Below are positions 1-12,938 of a stretch of 64,000 nucleotides of DNA, one piece after another. Source of the DNA: Magnolia sinica (taxonomy: Eukaryota; Streptophyta; Magnoliopsida; Magnoliales; Magnoliaceae). Under the pieces are notes generated by a model that ran no database searches, was not told the DNA's origin, and worked only from the letters and a program-made list of their open reading frames with translations. Position 1 is the first letter of the stretch; each line of letters opens with the position of its first letter. Position numbers and translations under genes: made by a program. The DNA lies in assembly GCF_029962835.1 (NCBI RefSeq), contig NC_080573.1:36945001-37009000 (forward strand), given 5' to 3'.

Positions 1-400
1 GATTATCGAGGCCGATTGCTGAGGCCGATTCTAATTGTCGATTCCAATTGTCGAGACCGATTCCGATTATCAAGGCGGATTACTGAGGCTGATTTTGATT
101 GCCGATCCCAATTGTCGAGGATGATTATAATTATTAAGGCCGATTGTCGAGGCCCAATGTGACGTATATGCGGTCCGTACTTGAGGTCCATTGTGGTGTG
201 TATTCAGCCCGTGTTTAAGGCCCATTGTGATGTATATGAGGCCTATGTGATGAGGCCCATTGTGGTGCATTTGAGCGCCAGGTAATAGAGCCCATTGTGA
301 TGTATATCAAGCCCATGTGAGAGGCCCATTGTGATGTATAATAAGCTCTTGAGTGAGGCCCATGGTGTTGTATATTACGCCCTTGTGTGAGGCCATGGGT
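1..400. repeat. Two adjoining short tandem-repeat arrays
   Basis: About the first 150 bases are imperfect copies of a unit of roughly 20-25 bp around 'gattgtcgaggccgattc'. From about 160 to 400 a different unit of roughly 40 bp repeats, with the core 'gaggcccattgtgatgtata' followed by a variable tail. The array runs off the left edge of the window, so its full length is unknown. It lies inside sequence that looks like part of an LTR. No coding function is seen. Confidence 0.7.
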
Positions 401-2162
401 CCACTATATGTTAGGCTCTATGTGGGTCATTCCTTGGAGGTAATGTTGGTTAAATGTCAACATTGTCGAGACCGGTTGTTGATGCCGGTTATTGATACTG
501 ATTATGAGTATATGACAGCATAACATCATGATACATGCCCATACGCATCGCTTGGATGTTTATTATGAGATGTGATTAACCATTGTATATGTCAAAGTAC
601 AGATGGTTATGGGACTCCCTGATAGGTGGAGTTATCCCACATGAGCGCGTGGTATTCGAAGGATTAATGCATGATTGGACTACATGACTCATGCATCTTG
701 CATTGTGTGATTGTGATTACTGTACGCCCTAGTGACATCAGGGCCGTAGCCTCCATAAGGATGTCGTGGATGGCTAGATGGAACACCAAAAATGTTTGGT
801 TCGAGCATCTAGGCACTTTGGATGTCCATGGGTGAAAGTCCCTAAACCTCCGTGATCAGGAGACGCCCCAACGTCGAGACTAAGTGGATACATGAGCGCC
901 TGAGTGCTGAATACCAGGAGGCCACGTCTCCCACTGTGTCGTGGTCGGTTGGGAGGGGGTGTGGCCTTACCCACCCGAGAGTAGGGGGCATAGTTAGGTT
1001 GAGCTTGACCAGCTTGTGAATGGGTTCACTATCGACGTGCCGGGTAGATATTGGTTAACTACTGGCCAGGCAGATAGTGAGCTCTCTTCCACTTGCATGG
1101 TCGCGCATTAGTAAGTAGCGATTTGCATGTAGAGTGCACTAGATCCCGGTGTTGATTCCAGAGATGAACAGTACTGATATGTGGACTTATTGAGCAAGAG
1201 TTGCATACTCATTCATTCACTATCCACTCGGGTTAGTGGTGCGCAACTATTTGTTATGTGTGCCTTCGCAATGGCCAGGATTTCAATTGGGGCGCGCGAC
1301 TAACCTGAGATCAGGAGTTTACGATATTGAGTCTAACTATCCAAATTTAGGTATGGGACTGGTTTGGATAAAAGTCCCTTGTGATGGACCTCATAACCTG
1401 TGATACTACGTACTATCATCCCGACTTCACACTCCTGCGTGGTCATTCCATTCGCACCGCATATTGCATTACATCTATGACATATGACATTTTAGGTTAC
1501 TGTATTTCTGCATTTATATGGTTTAGATACGGCTGACGATATTTGTGAACTCATTAGGAGTTGTATATTGCATTGCATCCTCGGCATTTGATATTTGGCT
1601 CTTTATGACTCTCATTTGCATAGCTGATTTATATTGCGTACTCTGATATTGTTGGCTCATGGACTTGTCGGTATTTCTGCTTCACTTTGATATCGTATAA
1701 TTCATGATCTCACCAATATTTCTGATATTGTATGATAATGACACTATGTTGAATACTTGACACTTACATTGTGCACACACTTACACCACCCTCTAAGTTT
1801 TCTATAAGCTTATGCACGATAGATGCTTGCAGGTGATGTTAGGTTGCAGTAGTGTGGAACTTGGAGCATGTAGCTGACTTCTGGAGCATTGATTTTGACA
1901 TATGTATTTCCCTTTCAGCATTGTATTCAAATGTTTATATTAGTGGATATGTGATGATGATGTTGTTCTTGTGATTTGGGTAAACTTCTGGTTATGCTTC
2001 TTACGAGATAAATGTACATTGAAAAATCCTCCTTATAGGATCCCAGGATCGGAACCTGGTATATAGGCGCTGGGAGCCGAGAATGGAGTACTACGGAGGC
2101 TGTCCGCATCGGATTCGGTGATCGGGATTCCTGTGAATCCGGCTTCCAGGTTTAGGGCGTGA
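1..2162 (+). mobile_element. Probable LTR fossil, right part (Ty3/gypsy type)
   Basis: The stretch has no gene-like reading frame. Its right end, around 2040-2162, has the flavour of plant Ty3 LTR ends: a 'ggatcccaggatcggaacctgg' type stretch followed by 'tttagggcgtgata'. The left end is outside the window, and no primer site or target duplication could be identified, so a solo LTR is the likeliest reading. The family assignment rests only on end resemblance. Confidence 0.35.
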
Positions 2163-3050
2163 TAGATGTGCACCCCTAGTCTATTTAATTCAACAAATTC
2201 GATTTCAAAACTGTTAGACTATTTGGTTGAATCAAATAAACTATTTAAAAATTGAAAACCAAAAAAAATAAAAATAAAAGAAATGAGATAGAAAACATGT
2301 AGAGTTGAGTCAAGGTGTGACGTGAGTCACTCGGCTTGAAATTGAATTTTCTCTCCTTGGACAGCGTCCCAAGTACAACAGTTTTCTAGAGCAATTGACC
2401 TCCTGGATATAACGACTATAACCGGTCCAAGTGGTGCACTTATTATATGCGTTCTCGAACCACTTGCAGTTTAACTCGAAAGTGCTGAGTTAACTCGGGA
2501 ACGAACTTAGCAACCAAAACTTGTAAAACAATACAAAAACAAAGAGATTTTTTTGTGTTTTCGAAAATTGAATGGAAGTCCTTATATAGACTTTGAAGTG
2601 GTGCATTAAGCACATTTTTGAAAGGGTTTGGTCGGTTGGATTTAAACTCAATAGGTGTGACAAACTGACTGGCCACATCTCTCTAGTTCAAACTAAAAGG
2701 CGCAAGTGTGAGTCCACTCTCGCAAAAGTAAAGTCTCATGAGTACCCATACACACAGCTGCACCCGCGCTCGACCCATCTCATCGTGTACACGCACGTGG
2801 ACTCAAAATCAGACTTGGCTTGGCTTAGCACACCCGTGCATGTGTGGTCAATGATATATATTAAAGCTAGGGGCTCAAGCCCCCAAAAAAAAGTATATCT
2901 TACATACATGAAAACTTTTTTTAGAAAAATTCGATGTGGGATTAAACCTACAACTCAAAAGTAATAGAAATTTCAACTTTGGAGGGAAACCAAAATATTT
3001 GAATTTTTTAAAAAAAAATTATAAATTTTGAAACAAAATACATCATATGT
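2163..3050. other. Gene-free spacer
   Basis: AT-rich spacer with A-runs near 2250-2285 and 3005-3018. One plus-strand open stretch of 123 codons (2593-2964) has no recognisable domain, no convincing start context and no partner copy. I see no gene, RNA or complete element here. Confidence 0.5.
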
Positions 3051-3054
3051 GTTA

Positions 3055-4320
3055 GATGTTGTGGGGCCCAACGTGTGGTATGTATTTTATATTAATGTTG
3101 TCCATCTATTTTTCCCTTTTATTTTAGGACATGAACCAAAAAATGAAGCAGATCTTAAGTTCAAGTGGACTACACCACGGGAAACAATGGTGAGTGAATG
3201 GGAATCATTAAAAATTTCTCAAGGCCACAAAAGTTTTAGATCAAGCTGATATTTGTGTTTTCCTTTCATCCAAATGACTTTATCGAGAGGTTGGATGACA
3301 AATATGCATTACGGTTGGTTGCCATTATATCCACTGTTTCATGTGGTATGATCCACTTATGCTTCAGATCTGGTTCCTTTTTGGGAAATAAAACACATAA
3401 ATCAACTTGGCCTACATTCGTATATCCAGGGTGTCAGTCCATTTTCCCAGCTCATTTTAGGGCATGAGCCCAAAATTGAAGTAAATCCAAATATCAGGTG
3501 GACCATAACACATGAAACAGTGGTGATTGACCATTAAAAGCGTATTGTCAACCACAAAAGTTTTGGATCAAGCTGATAATTGTTTTTACTCTCCATCTAG
3601 ATCTATGTGACCTTACAGGAGGTTGGATGACAAATAAGTACTGGGCATTACCGCGGGCCTTAGGAAGGTTTTTTATGGTGGCATTCAACTATCATTTTTC
3701 ATATTGTGTGGTCAACCTGATATTCGGATCTTCTTCATCTTTGGGCTGATTCTTAAAGTGTGACTCGGATTTGATAGTGACCACTTTGTACCCTAGTCAT
3801 GTTATGTTATGGGCCCTCGTGATGTATGTGTTTTATTCATGTCATCCATCTACTTTTCCACTTCGTTTTAGGATATGAGCCTGAAAATGAGGCAGATTGA
3901 AGTCTCAGGTGGAATGGTAGACCACCACAGGAGACCGGGGTGATTGAACACTCACCATTAAGAATTTCCTAGGACCTAATGTAATGTTTATCTACCATCT
4001 AACATGTTGATTAGGTCACATAACCTGGATAAAAGGGAAAAACAAATATCACCTTGGTCCAAAACTTTCATGGCCCTGGATAAGTTTTTAACTATGGGTG
4101 TTCAATCACCACTATTTCCCAATATTGTGTGGTACACACGAGATTTGGATCTGCCTCATTTTTTAGGCCAGGCTCCAAAGTGAGCTGGCAAAATGGATAA
4201 AACGCATGCATCAGCAGTGACCAATACCAACCTTTTAGTCCTGGAATGGTTACTACCAAAGTCCAGTTCCCTAAAATGAGCCGGCAAAACGGAGGCGGAT
4301 TTCCTGCCAAAGCCTTTCCA
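3055..4320. mobile_element. Cluster of degenerate foldback MITEs
   Basis: The stretch contains repeated pieces of one palindromic family. Typical parts are 'gtggggcccaacgtg' near 3060, phrases ending in 'cattttaggacatgaacc' near 3120, 'ccatccaaatg'-type pieces, and reverse-complement partners such as 'gagctggcaaaacgg'. At least two rearranged, overlapping copies seem to be present (about 3055-3620 and 3790-4320). All are non-coding, and the short reading frames here are chance openings inside the repeats. Confidence 0.65.
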
Positions 4321-4801
4321 AGGACTTCCTACGCAAGGATGCTAGGTGGGGCCCACCGACATGTTTTTAGAAAATCTACCCCGTTCATCCGTCTGGAGAG
4401 CTCATTTTAGTACAAGAGAGAAAAAGTCAGGTGGATCCACAACTCAAGTGGGCCACACAAAAGGGAAAGAAATGCCTACCGTTGAAACCTTCCTGGGCTC
4501 CACCTTGATGTTTATATGCCATCCAAACCGTTTATAAGGTCATTGCCACTGGGATGAAGTAAAAATACAAAAAAGAAAAAAAAAAAAAAAAAAGCCTGAC
4601 ACAGCATTTATGGGCACAAGAATGTTTCAACGGTTCTCACTAAATACCCACTGTTTCCTCTCGTGTGGCCCACTTGAGTTTTGGATCCACCTCATTTTTG
4701 GTTGAATATCCTAAAATCATCTCGCAAAACGGATGAACAGGTAGATTTATCACAAACATAGCGGTGGGCCCCACCCGGCATCCTTTTGCGCAGGAAGCCC
4801 C
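4321..4801. mobile_element. Near-complete foldback MITE (about 480 bp)
   Basis: The two ends are imperfect reverse complements for at least 80 bp. The left end reads 'cttcctacgcaaggatgc' then 'ggtggggcccacc' and 'ttcatccgt'. The right end reads 'acggatgaac', 'ggtgggccccacc' and 'ggcatccttttgcgcaggaag'-like sequence. An A-run lies near the centre (4575-4593). It is non-autonomous and has no protein. Because the palindrome extends to the margins, the exact target duplication cannot be set by eye. Confidence 0.8.
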
Positions 4802-4802
4802 T

Positions 4803-5235
4803 ATTCTGCTCCCTCCTGTAGCAGAAACTATATGAGGCCTACAGTCATGTCATTTTCATATCCGGACTGTCCATACTACTCAACATCTGATATTAGGGCA
4901 TGAGCCAAAAAATGAGTGCAATCCAAAGTTCCGGGGGACCACACGACATTATGTATTGTTGGGCCTTGACGCACACCCTTGAAATTTCCCAAGGGCCCAA
5001 GGTGATGCTTATTTTCCATCCAACCGCTTCACAAGGTCAGTCTAACTGAGATGAAGGGAAACCACAAATATCAGGTTGATCCAAAACGTCTGGGTGGGCC
5101 ATAGGATATTTTAATGTTAAGCCTTCAATCCCCACTGTTTTAGGTCTTATGGGCCATTTGATCTGCGGTTGTGCCTCAATTTTGGGCTCATGCCCTGAAA
5201 TAAGCTGGCAAATCGAATGGATGGCGTGGATATAT
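4803..5235. mobile_element. Second foldback MITE abutting the first
   Basis: The same family phrases recur: 'gtccatactactcaacatc', 'agggcatgagccaaaaaatg', 'ccatccaaccgcttcacaagg', then mirrored 'tgggctcatgccctgaaat' and 'ggatggcgtggatatatc'. The arms are more diverged than in the neighbour at 4321-4801. Non-coding. Confidence 0.6.
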
Positions 5236-6035
5236 CAAATACCTTACAAAATTATCTTCTTTTGGCACTGAAATATGGATTTGGAGGTGAGTGGATCATT
5301 TCATGCAGGGAGCATGTATATACTATAAACACTGATACATGGTTTGAAATTATCTAACCATTATCAGTATGGTTTGAAATTTATTGGATTAGAAAATGTC
5401 CTATTTAATTATCTGACATGAATAGCTAAATGTAGAATAATAAAGCATTCCAAATTTATGGTTGATTTTGTGGACCATCCATCAGCGGGTGATGGAACTT
5501 CTACTTGGCCTCATGCAATTGCTATTATACCCCCACAAGTGAGACTGTAGAGTTAAAACCCTTTTATTTTCAAAAAATGTACATTGAGCTAGCTAGAAAT
5601 GAATACTTGGAATGAAAACCCTTTTTAGAACCAAGATCTACGCCCTAAAACAAAAACACTGACTAACTCGATGAGAATTCTATCAAGCAGGTTGGAAATG
5701 TTGACTCCGAATGACCTAGACTTGAACTCTAATTGTGCTTCACAATGGACGCTACAGATTATATGATAGATGAAGAAGTATTGAAAGGCGAAGTCAATCA
5801 CTTAACCTCGGGAGGGGGATAATTGCTAAACAAATATACATGGATAGTTATAAGTATATTAGTCTCAATGCAGCGAATTGTTCCAAGACCGATCTAATCC
5901 TAATTGCTTTCATTGACCCATCAGAATGAGATTCACTCGATGGACATGTGTGCCAATCCGACATAGATCAAATATATTTGATCGAATCATGTCATGAAGG
6001 GATTCGACTCGTACCGTCGACCCACATTCACATAG
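5236..6035. other. Gene-free spacer
   Basis: AT-rich sequence without a long reading frame, recognisable RNA or clear repeat. Nothing supportable seen. Confidence 0.5.
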
Positions 6036-6039
6036 AAAA

Positions 6040-7340
6040 AATACAAAATACCTTGATAGTTTTGTGCAAATATATAATGTTGATGTCACTGAGAAGAAAT
6101 TTGAGCCATAGATAATATAGTGTTTGAAGAATATGACAAAATGTAAGTGAAGCATATACTTGGAAAGCACTAAAGTATCTCATTGCAAATAAAAATTTAG
6201 CCAAGTTGTTTGTCCATTTGTCCGTTGAATTAAGGTAGGAGTTTTTGGTAAACATGATGAGAGATTGAAGATGTGACGTTCTTTTCATCTTTTAATTTAG
6301 TTAATATCATAAATTGACTTATATTACTCTAAAAGTTTAATATTTATTATTTCCTATCATTTTCTTTATTTTTTGGAGTTTCTTTTAACATATAGGTGGT
6401 GTCTTCTGTTGGAAAAATAACAATCTAAAATATAAAGAAAATAGATGAAAAATATAATGAGACAATCAAATCTATCGAGCTCAAGGCTTGACTTAAATAG
6501 TCGATTTTTTCAAGAGAGATTTGCTGCTATTTCTCTAGTAGTTCCAGCAAGTGCAAACGAAGAAAATCTACAAATTGTCTTTAAGATACAATAAATTCTC
6601 AATTCGAATTTCAACACAAAAATTTGCACATTTAAGTATTAAACAGATCTCTAGTTTTGATACTGATATGTCTTTAAAAAGTTTTGAATAAACACAGCAA
6701 GAAATCATATTTGAGAGTACTTCGCAATGGATGGTTTATCTGGAAAATGGAGAGAATGTAATATCTTTCTGGATTATAGTATCCAGGATTTATAGCAATT
6801 GAATGGTCATGGAGTTCTTTCTGAAGAGATACCAATGTGCCTCTTCAAAACATCCATACCCATTTACAAAAAAAAAAAAAAACATTCTTTCATGAAAGGA
6901 CATGACCATTTGTCTTATGATAGTTATTTATGTATCCTTTTAGACAGAAAAAGTCATCCAACAGTTTAAAATTATTTCCACATGAGCGACACATGGCATA
7001 GGTGCCACATGTACAACCATATTACAGTTGCTGTCAATCAACACAAGGGTAATAATACTTCAGGGTAGACCCTAGTTCAATTCAAGTTGCACAATAGCCC
7101 AAAAAGTTTAAACCATGTGCCAAAAAGACTAATGATGCTCTTTTAGCTACACGTGTGAAGTGCTAAGTGCGCATATTAGAGTTCCCAAGCAGCCCCACAA
7201 CCCACACTGCGCATGAGCGAACATTTTGTCATGTTCTTCAAACACTGCATTACGTATGGCTCAAAGTTCTTCTCGTTGACATCAACATTATATGTTTGTA
7301 CAAAACTGTCAAGGGAATTTTATATGCCCCTCATTGTCTC
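6040..7340. repeat. Diverged inverted-repeat pair about 1 kb apart
   Basis: The segment at about 7215-7340 (core 'cttcaaacactgcattacg' then 'gacatcaacattatatg') is the reverse complement of about 6040-6165, with roughly 80 percent agreement by eye. Translated, both arms give a similar 30-residue string (LQTLYYLWLKFLL / LQTLHYVWLKVLL), which explains two spurious reading frames. The interior is AT-rich and non-coding. The pair could be the long terminal inverted repeats of a decayed DNA transposon, or two opposite fragments of one element. No target duplication was recognised. Confidence 0.6.
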
Positions 7341-7344
7341 CGAG

Positions 7345-10300
7345 TAGTTCTTGATAGACGACGTTAAGCAATTAACTTTGCATTTCAATACGTCTTCATC
7401 TGTTATATAAAGAGACAAAAGAGTTGCAGAAGCCAAAACTCATTCTCTTGCCAACTAGCTATATACTCTTTTTTATGAAAATTTTTAATAATTAATATAT
7501 TTATTTACTTATTAAAATAAAATTTTATTTTTAAAATTTATTTTTGTTATAAAAACACCACCTTCTAAATTAGATTTGCACATCTTTTATACAGTTGCCT
7601 TTTAAATGTCATGCAACAAAAATTAATATGGTATTTGTCAGCTAATGCCCAGGCATTAACATGTCATGGGAAGAATGTTATAATATATGGGCTTTTGTTT
7701 TAAGTATAAAATTTAGTATGTTTACTTTTATGACCCACCTGAAGTTCAAAATTATCTTTTTTCATTTTCTTTCAATGTTTGATAGGTTTATATTGTAATG
7801 ATTATTTATATTGTGATATAAGTTAACCACTTTAGGATATTGTAGATAATTTACTTTCTCACTTAAGTTTCTACAAATGTACTCTAAATTTTGAATGAAT
7901 ATCACATTCAGTTGTCAAACACAAATGCGTATTTCGGATTGAGGGTATTTGTGATTTGAATTCAAATGTATTTTGAATACAAGCTATTAAATGAGGCCAA
8001 ATTGTTAGTAAAAATATTTGTCAAAATTAGATTTTTATTGATAAGCCATTCTACCATGTTTTATCACATTTTTAAGATTATGGTTACCCTTTAACCATAT
8101 ACCTGGTATACTTCTATGGCAATCCAAACCCTCTAATTTGCCAATGAAACTTTTGGTAAAGAACTTCTTAACAATTGGTTAATATAATATTTACTATCTC
8201 ATCTTTCCTTTGAATTTGGACCACCCATTATTTATTTATAATTCATTTGGTAGCAACCAATTAGATTGCTTGGGTTCAGAACGTGAGATAATGAGGTTCA
8301 AATCCTTAAAATAAAAAACCTTTTTGCCCTATTTGCACGCCTACCTCAAAATTTCCACCACAAAACGCCCATTTCAAACCCACTTGATTCCATATAGACT
8401 AGAATCCCATTGATCCACTGGAGTTCAAATCCATGCTGCCAAACCAGCCCTTAGTTGCATTGGAACACTTGGACGATCCAATCCATTGATCTAGACTGTT
8501 CATTACGTCCAACATACATTTCATGGACAACCATGCAACCATCAAGCTAATCTAATAAATATTAACCATTGACCAGTGGCTTTTAATAAGGACGGTCAAG
8601 ATCATATAAACAAAAATAGGTCTAATCAATAATCCGATCCATGTATTTGTAATAGACCATCATCAATTGCTTATGATTCTAAAGAATCACTCTTGTTACG
8701 CAATCATCTATGGCTTGGAAAAAAAATATGACTATAGAAAGTAAGTCCAAACCAAAGATGGTTTGGATCATCAGAATGGTGTGATCTTCTCTTGAAAGCC
8801 TTATAAATGCATTCTAAAGTTAATGGACGGTTCAGATCAATCAATTGAAACGGCTAATTGAAGTAATGCAACTAAGAGCACTATAAGAACTGGTGCAGTT
8901 AGAACTTATACAGTGCTCCTACAGCACTTCTCTCTTTGAAGAGTCTTCTGCTTATTTTATTATTATTATTATTCTTTCTTTAGGCATGTTTTGATTAGAC
9001 TAGAATTTGCGCTGGGAAATTATTCGCTACTCCGTAGAGTGCGATGCTTGATACTCAGACACATAGAGATCATACACATGGAATATGGATGAGTCACAGA
9101 CTCAAATTCATATTTGTTGAACAATCCTAACATGTGATTTATAGACACTTATTTGTTAAAATACCATGGTTAGATGTTGCTCATTTTTAACTGTCCAGTA
9201 AATATCTCAGTTAGATTATAAAAAAAATCTTAAACTTCAGTTCATGATTTATCTAAAATGGACTCATAAATTGGATAATTTAATTTGAATTAATTACATG
9301 CTACGTATACAATTTCTAGCAATTTTTTAAGGGCCCGTGTATGATCCATGACACTGTGACAGAGTATCACGGTTTTATGTCGGCCAGCCACCATCCAAAT
9401 AATTCCCTAATCCAAATGGGAACTCACGGGCATGTAAGACCCAAAGTGGGCCCACCCCATCCATCCACTTGCCTTATGAAAAGTAGCCGTTGAAACCCAC
9501 TTGCCTGCGCGCTCCCAGCCTACACCACTAGAGTGGGTGTAGAAAATGCAAAGGCAGGTAGTCGGTGGAGTATCATTTTTCAAATGCATCTGTAGGATCC
9601 AGACCATTCATTAGGTGGGCCACATGTTTACTTTGAATTTGGAATATCCAGTACTCCTTTCATCCTCTCAAATGGTTACCGTCGTTGGTTTGACTTGACG
9701 AGTCGTTCAAGTTGACTCGGACTCAGTCGAGCACTGTATGGGTAAGACTGGGATGAGTCCGAGTCAGGGCGAGTCAAGCTATGGGACTTGTCTGGTCAAA
9801 ACAATCAGCTGCTGCATCTACCCCACTTATATCTAGAGTGTTTAGTTTTGGCAAGTGGGTCTCATGTTTGGGCAATCCAGACCATTGATACATTATGGAT
9901 TGCTGCGGATGGGCCACTATTCAAATGATTTCCAGATTGGTGGCCTATCGTTGCTCATATAGATGGTTGAGAAAGACAATACACATTTTAGTGAAATAAT
10001 ATTCATTCACTGATTAAATTTTTTCTGGGCATGCTCCATCAAGATGAGAATCAACAGCCAATGGTCTGGATCAATGAATCATGGGCTTTATTTGCCAGAA
10101 TTGAAAATTAGCAAATTACTTGGCCTGACTTAGCCGAGTCACCTCTTCTCGTCGGATAGCTAGTCTTGAAACCGCGATGGTGACCACCAAATCAGATTGC
10201 GTATCCATGCATTGAATATTGAAACTGTCTTAATTTCTGAGTCTTTTTTTCTTTTTCTTTTTTTTTGTTTTTTTTTTTCATGTTCTCTGCACTTCGCAAT

Positions 10301-10610
10301 CTGTCAAGCTAGCTCGCCAGCTAAGCTACGCAGGAAAAAGAAAAGAACAAAAACCAAAATGAAAGCTATCTATGCAGAAAAACAAAACAAAAAAAGAAAA
10401 GAACAAAAAGAGGGAAGGAAAGCTCGCTTGGTAGAAATAACATCGCTGACTTCCTTGCAAGTGGATTTTTCAGGTAAAACAAACCTTCTCTCTCTTCTCC
10501 AACGCATTTAAACTCGTGTTCCGCTGGTATTCTCTAGACGCGATTCCGTACTGATACTGGCAATATCAACGTGGCTATCTTGATATAATGTATTTAAATG
10601 AGCTGTGAAA
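7345..10610. other. Long gene-free spacer
   Basis: AT-rich DNA. It has a short ATT microsatellite at about 8957-8975, MITE-flavoured 'gtgggcccacc' pieces near 9445, and 'gagtcggactcagtcgag'-type short inverted repeats near 9690-9790 with a similar piece near 10130. A T-run and purine-rich stretch at 10240-10420 produces a lysine-rich chance reading frame. No gene is supported. Confidence 0.5.
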
Positions 10611-10614
10611 ACGA

Positions 10615-12740
10615 ATGTACGTCGTGGATATAAAACACATTCATCGAGGTACTACCCTTACCGCAGGGCTTACTTTGATGATATGTTGCGTCTCCACTCC
10701 TTCCATCCGTTTTTCCAGTCCATTTTAGGATATATTTCTAAAAATTAAGTATATCCAAATCTCAAGTGTGCCACACCACAAGAAACAGTGATCATTGAAT
10801 GCTCACCAATAAAAACTTCTCAAGGCTTATTGTAAGAAAATTTATAATGTTTATATGCCATCCAACTACTTGATAAGGTTAACCAAAAGTGGATGAATGG
10901 AAAATATAAAGATTAGCTTGATCTAAAACTTTTGTTGCCAATAAAAAGTTTTTAATGGTCATTCACGATTTTTTTTTTGTAAAATCAGTGAGAAAGCAAT
11001 GAGGGTCGTGGATACGAAACACATTCATTAAGGTGGGCCCCTATAATAGATAATCTGCTCCATGGAGGGGCGTGGATCAGGTTTACCCAGGTGTTGCCCT
11101 TACCATAGGGCCCACCTTTATGATATGTTGTATTTCACTCTGTTCATCTGTTTTTCCAGCCCATTTTAAAACACGGTCCTAAAATTAAGCCTATCCAATT
11201 CTCAAGTGGGCCACACCATAAGATGCTTACCATGAAAGCCTTTTCAAGGCCCATTGTAAGAATATTCATAATATTTATAGGCCATTCAACCATTTAATAA
11301 GGTCAACTATAACAGGATGAATGGAAAATACAAAGATTAACTTGATCCAAAACTTTTGTGTCCTACGGGAAGCTTTTAATGGTCATTCACACTTTTTCCA
11401 GTGGTGTGGTCTACAAGAAATTTGGATATGCTTAAGTTTTGATATAATGTTCTTAAATGAGCTAAGAAAATAAATGAGTTGAGAAAATGAATGAGTGTCA
11501 TGATATGAAACACATTCATTGAGATGGGTCCACACGGTAAGGTGTTACCCCGGTAACCTTAGTGGGTGTTACCTGTACCTTACCATAAGGCTCACCTTGA
11601 TGATATGTTGTATATCCACCCTGTCCATCCATTTTTCAGCCCATTTTAGGACGCAATCCTAAAAATTAAGCATGTTCAAATCTAGGGTAAGCCACACCAC
11701 AAGAAATAGTGATCATTGAATGCTCCATTAAAAACTTCTCAAGGCCCACTATAAGAAAATCCATGAATGGAAAATGCAAAGATTAGCTTGATCCAAAACT
11801 TTTGTGGCCTACAAAAAACTTTCAATGGTCATTCACCACCACTTCCAGTGGTGTGGTCCACAAGAGATATATGTTAAGCTTTGTTATACGTCCTTCGTGG
11901 TGGATGTGAAACACATACATCGAGGTGGGTCCCATACAGTAAGGGTAACACCCACTAAGGTGTTACTTACCCGGGTAAGGCTAATCCACTCCCTGGATGG
12001 GCATGGATTAGGTGTTACTATACGGCCCACCTTGATGATATGTTGTATATCCACTTCGTCCATCCATTTTTTCAACCCATAAATTTTTGTGGCTTACAAA
12101 AACCTTTTAATGGTCATTCACCACTTTTTTAAGTGGTGGCATCCTTAAATGAGCTAAAAAACGAATGAGCATCGTCGATATGAAACACGTTCATTGAGGT
12201 GGCCCCCGGGTGGTAAGGGTAACCCAGATAACAGCTAATCTACTCCGCTGTTGGACGGTGCTATGTGAGCTCACTATGATGCCTGTGTTTTACCCCACCA
12301 TACATACACCTTGGATCATGACCTCAAACATGAAGATGAGGGAGATCCTGGTGTACCACATCAAGGAATACAGTGGTAACTGGATGCCTATTATTAAAAA
12401 CTTCCTAAGGTCTATTGTAATATTTATTTGCCATCCAACCTTATGATTAGGTTACAGAGACCCTAGATGAAGGGAAAACATAAATATCAACTGGATTGAA
12501 GGCATTCAATTACCACCTTTTCCTGTGGTGTACGTTCCACCTGAGATTTTGATATGCCTCATTTTTGGCTTCATGCCCTAAGATGAGCTGGCAAAAATGG
12601 GTCAATAGTGTGGACAAAACACATACATTATGGTGGGGCCCACAAAGCACCATTAAGTCGCTAATGGCTTTGTTAGTAGGCAATTCACGTCCATATACTC
12701 CTTGGATCCAAAATTCAAATTGATCCAAAACTTAGGTTGG
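10615..12740. repeat. Tandem array of foldback-MITE pieces
   Basis: One module recurs head to tail about five times. It reads roughly 'cgtggatatgaaacacattc' 'attgaggtgggtcc', then a TTACC-rich stretch, 'gatgatatgttgtatatcc', 'ccatttttcagcccatttta', 'gccacaccacaagaaa', and 'cttgatccaaaacttttgtg'. Module starts fall near 10627, 11010, 11504, 11905 and 12177, so spacing is about 270-490 bp. Most modules are only half-palindromes. An extra 'ggtaacacccactaaggtgttac' type hairpin is present near 11945. Non-coding. Confidence 0.75.
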
Positions 12741-12938
12741 CCACCATATGAAGAATCATGCATGAACCTCTAAAATCATTAGTTGGGGCTGCCTGAGTTA
12801 CAAAATGGCTTGATTTTTTTAGGCGTATATCTATATCCTAGTTGGATGCATCTTTTGACAATGGGTCTCACATTCAATATGCTCATGGGCATCCTTGGAC
12901 ACAGATTACATAGTGACTTGACACCATTAAGATCAAAG

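Noticed and set aside
2593-2964. 123-codon plus-strand frame as a host gene
   Set aside because: No recognisable domain, low-complexity surroundings and no second copy. It is likely a chance opening.
6028-7367. Paralogous small genes at 6028-6288 (-) and 7167-7367 (+)
   Set aside because: The protein similarity is fully explained by the inverted-repeat DNA arms. There are no starts or domains.
8280-8445. tRNA-like 'ggttcaaatcc' T-loop words near 8294 and 8423
   Set aside because: No acceptor stem, D-arm or anticodon arm can be folded around them by eye.
10197-10511. Lysine-rich 104-codon frame
   Set aside because: It arises from a T-run followed by an A/G-rich stretch, with no family resemblance or conserved copy.
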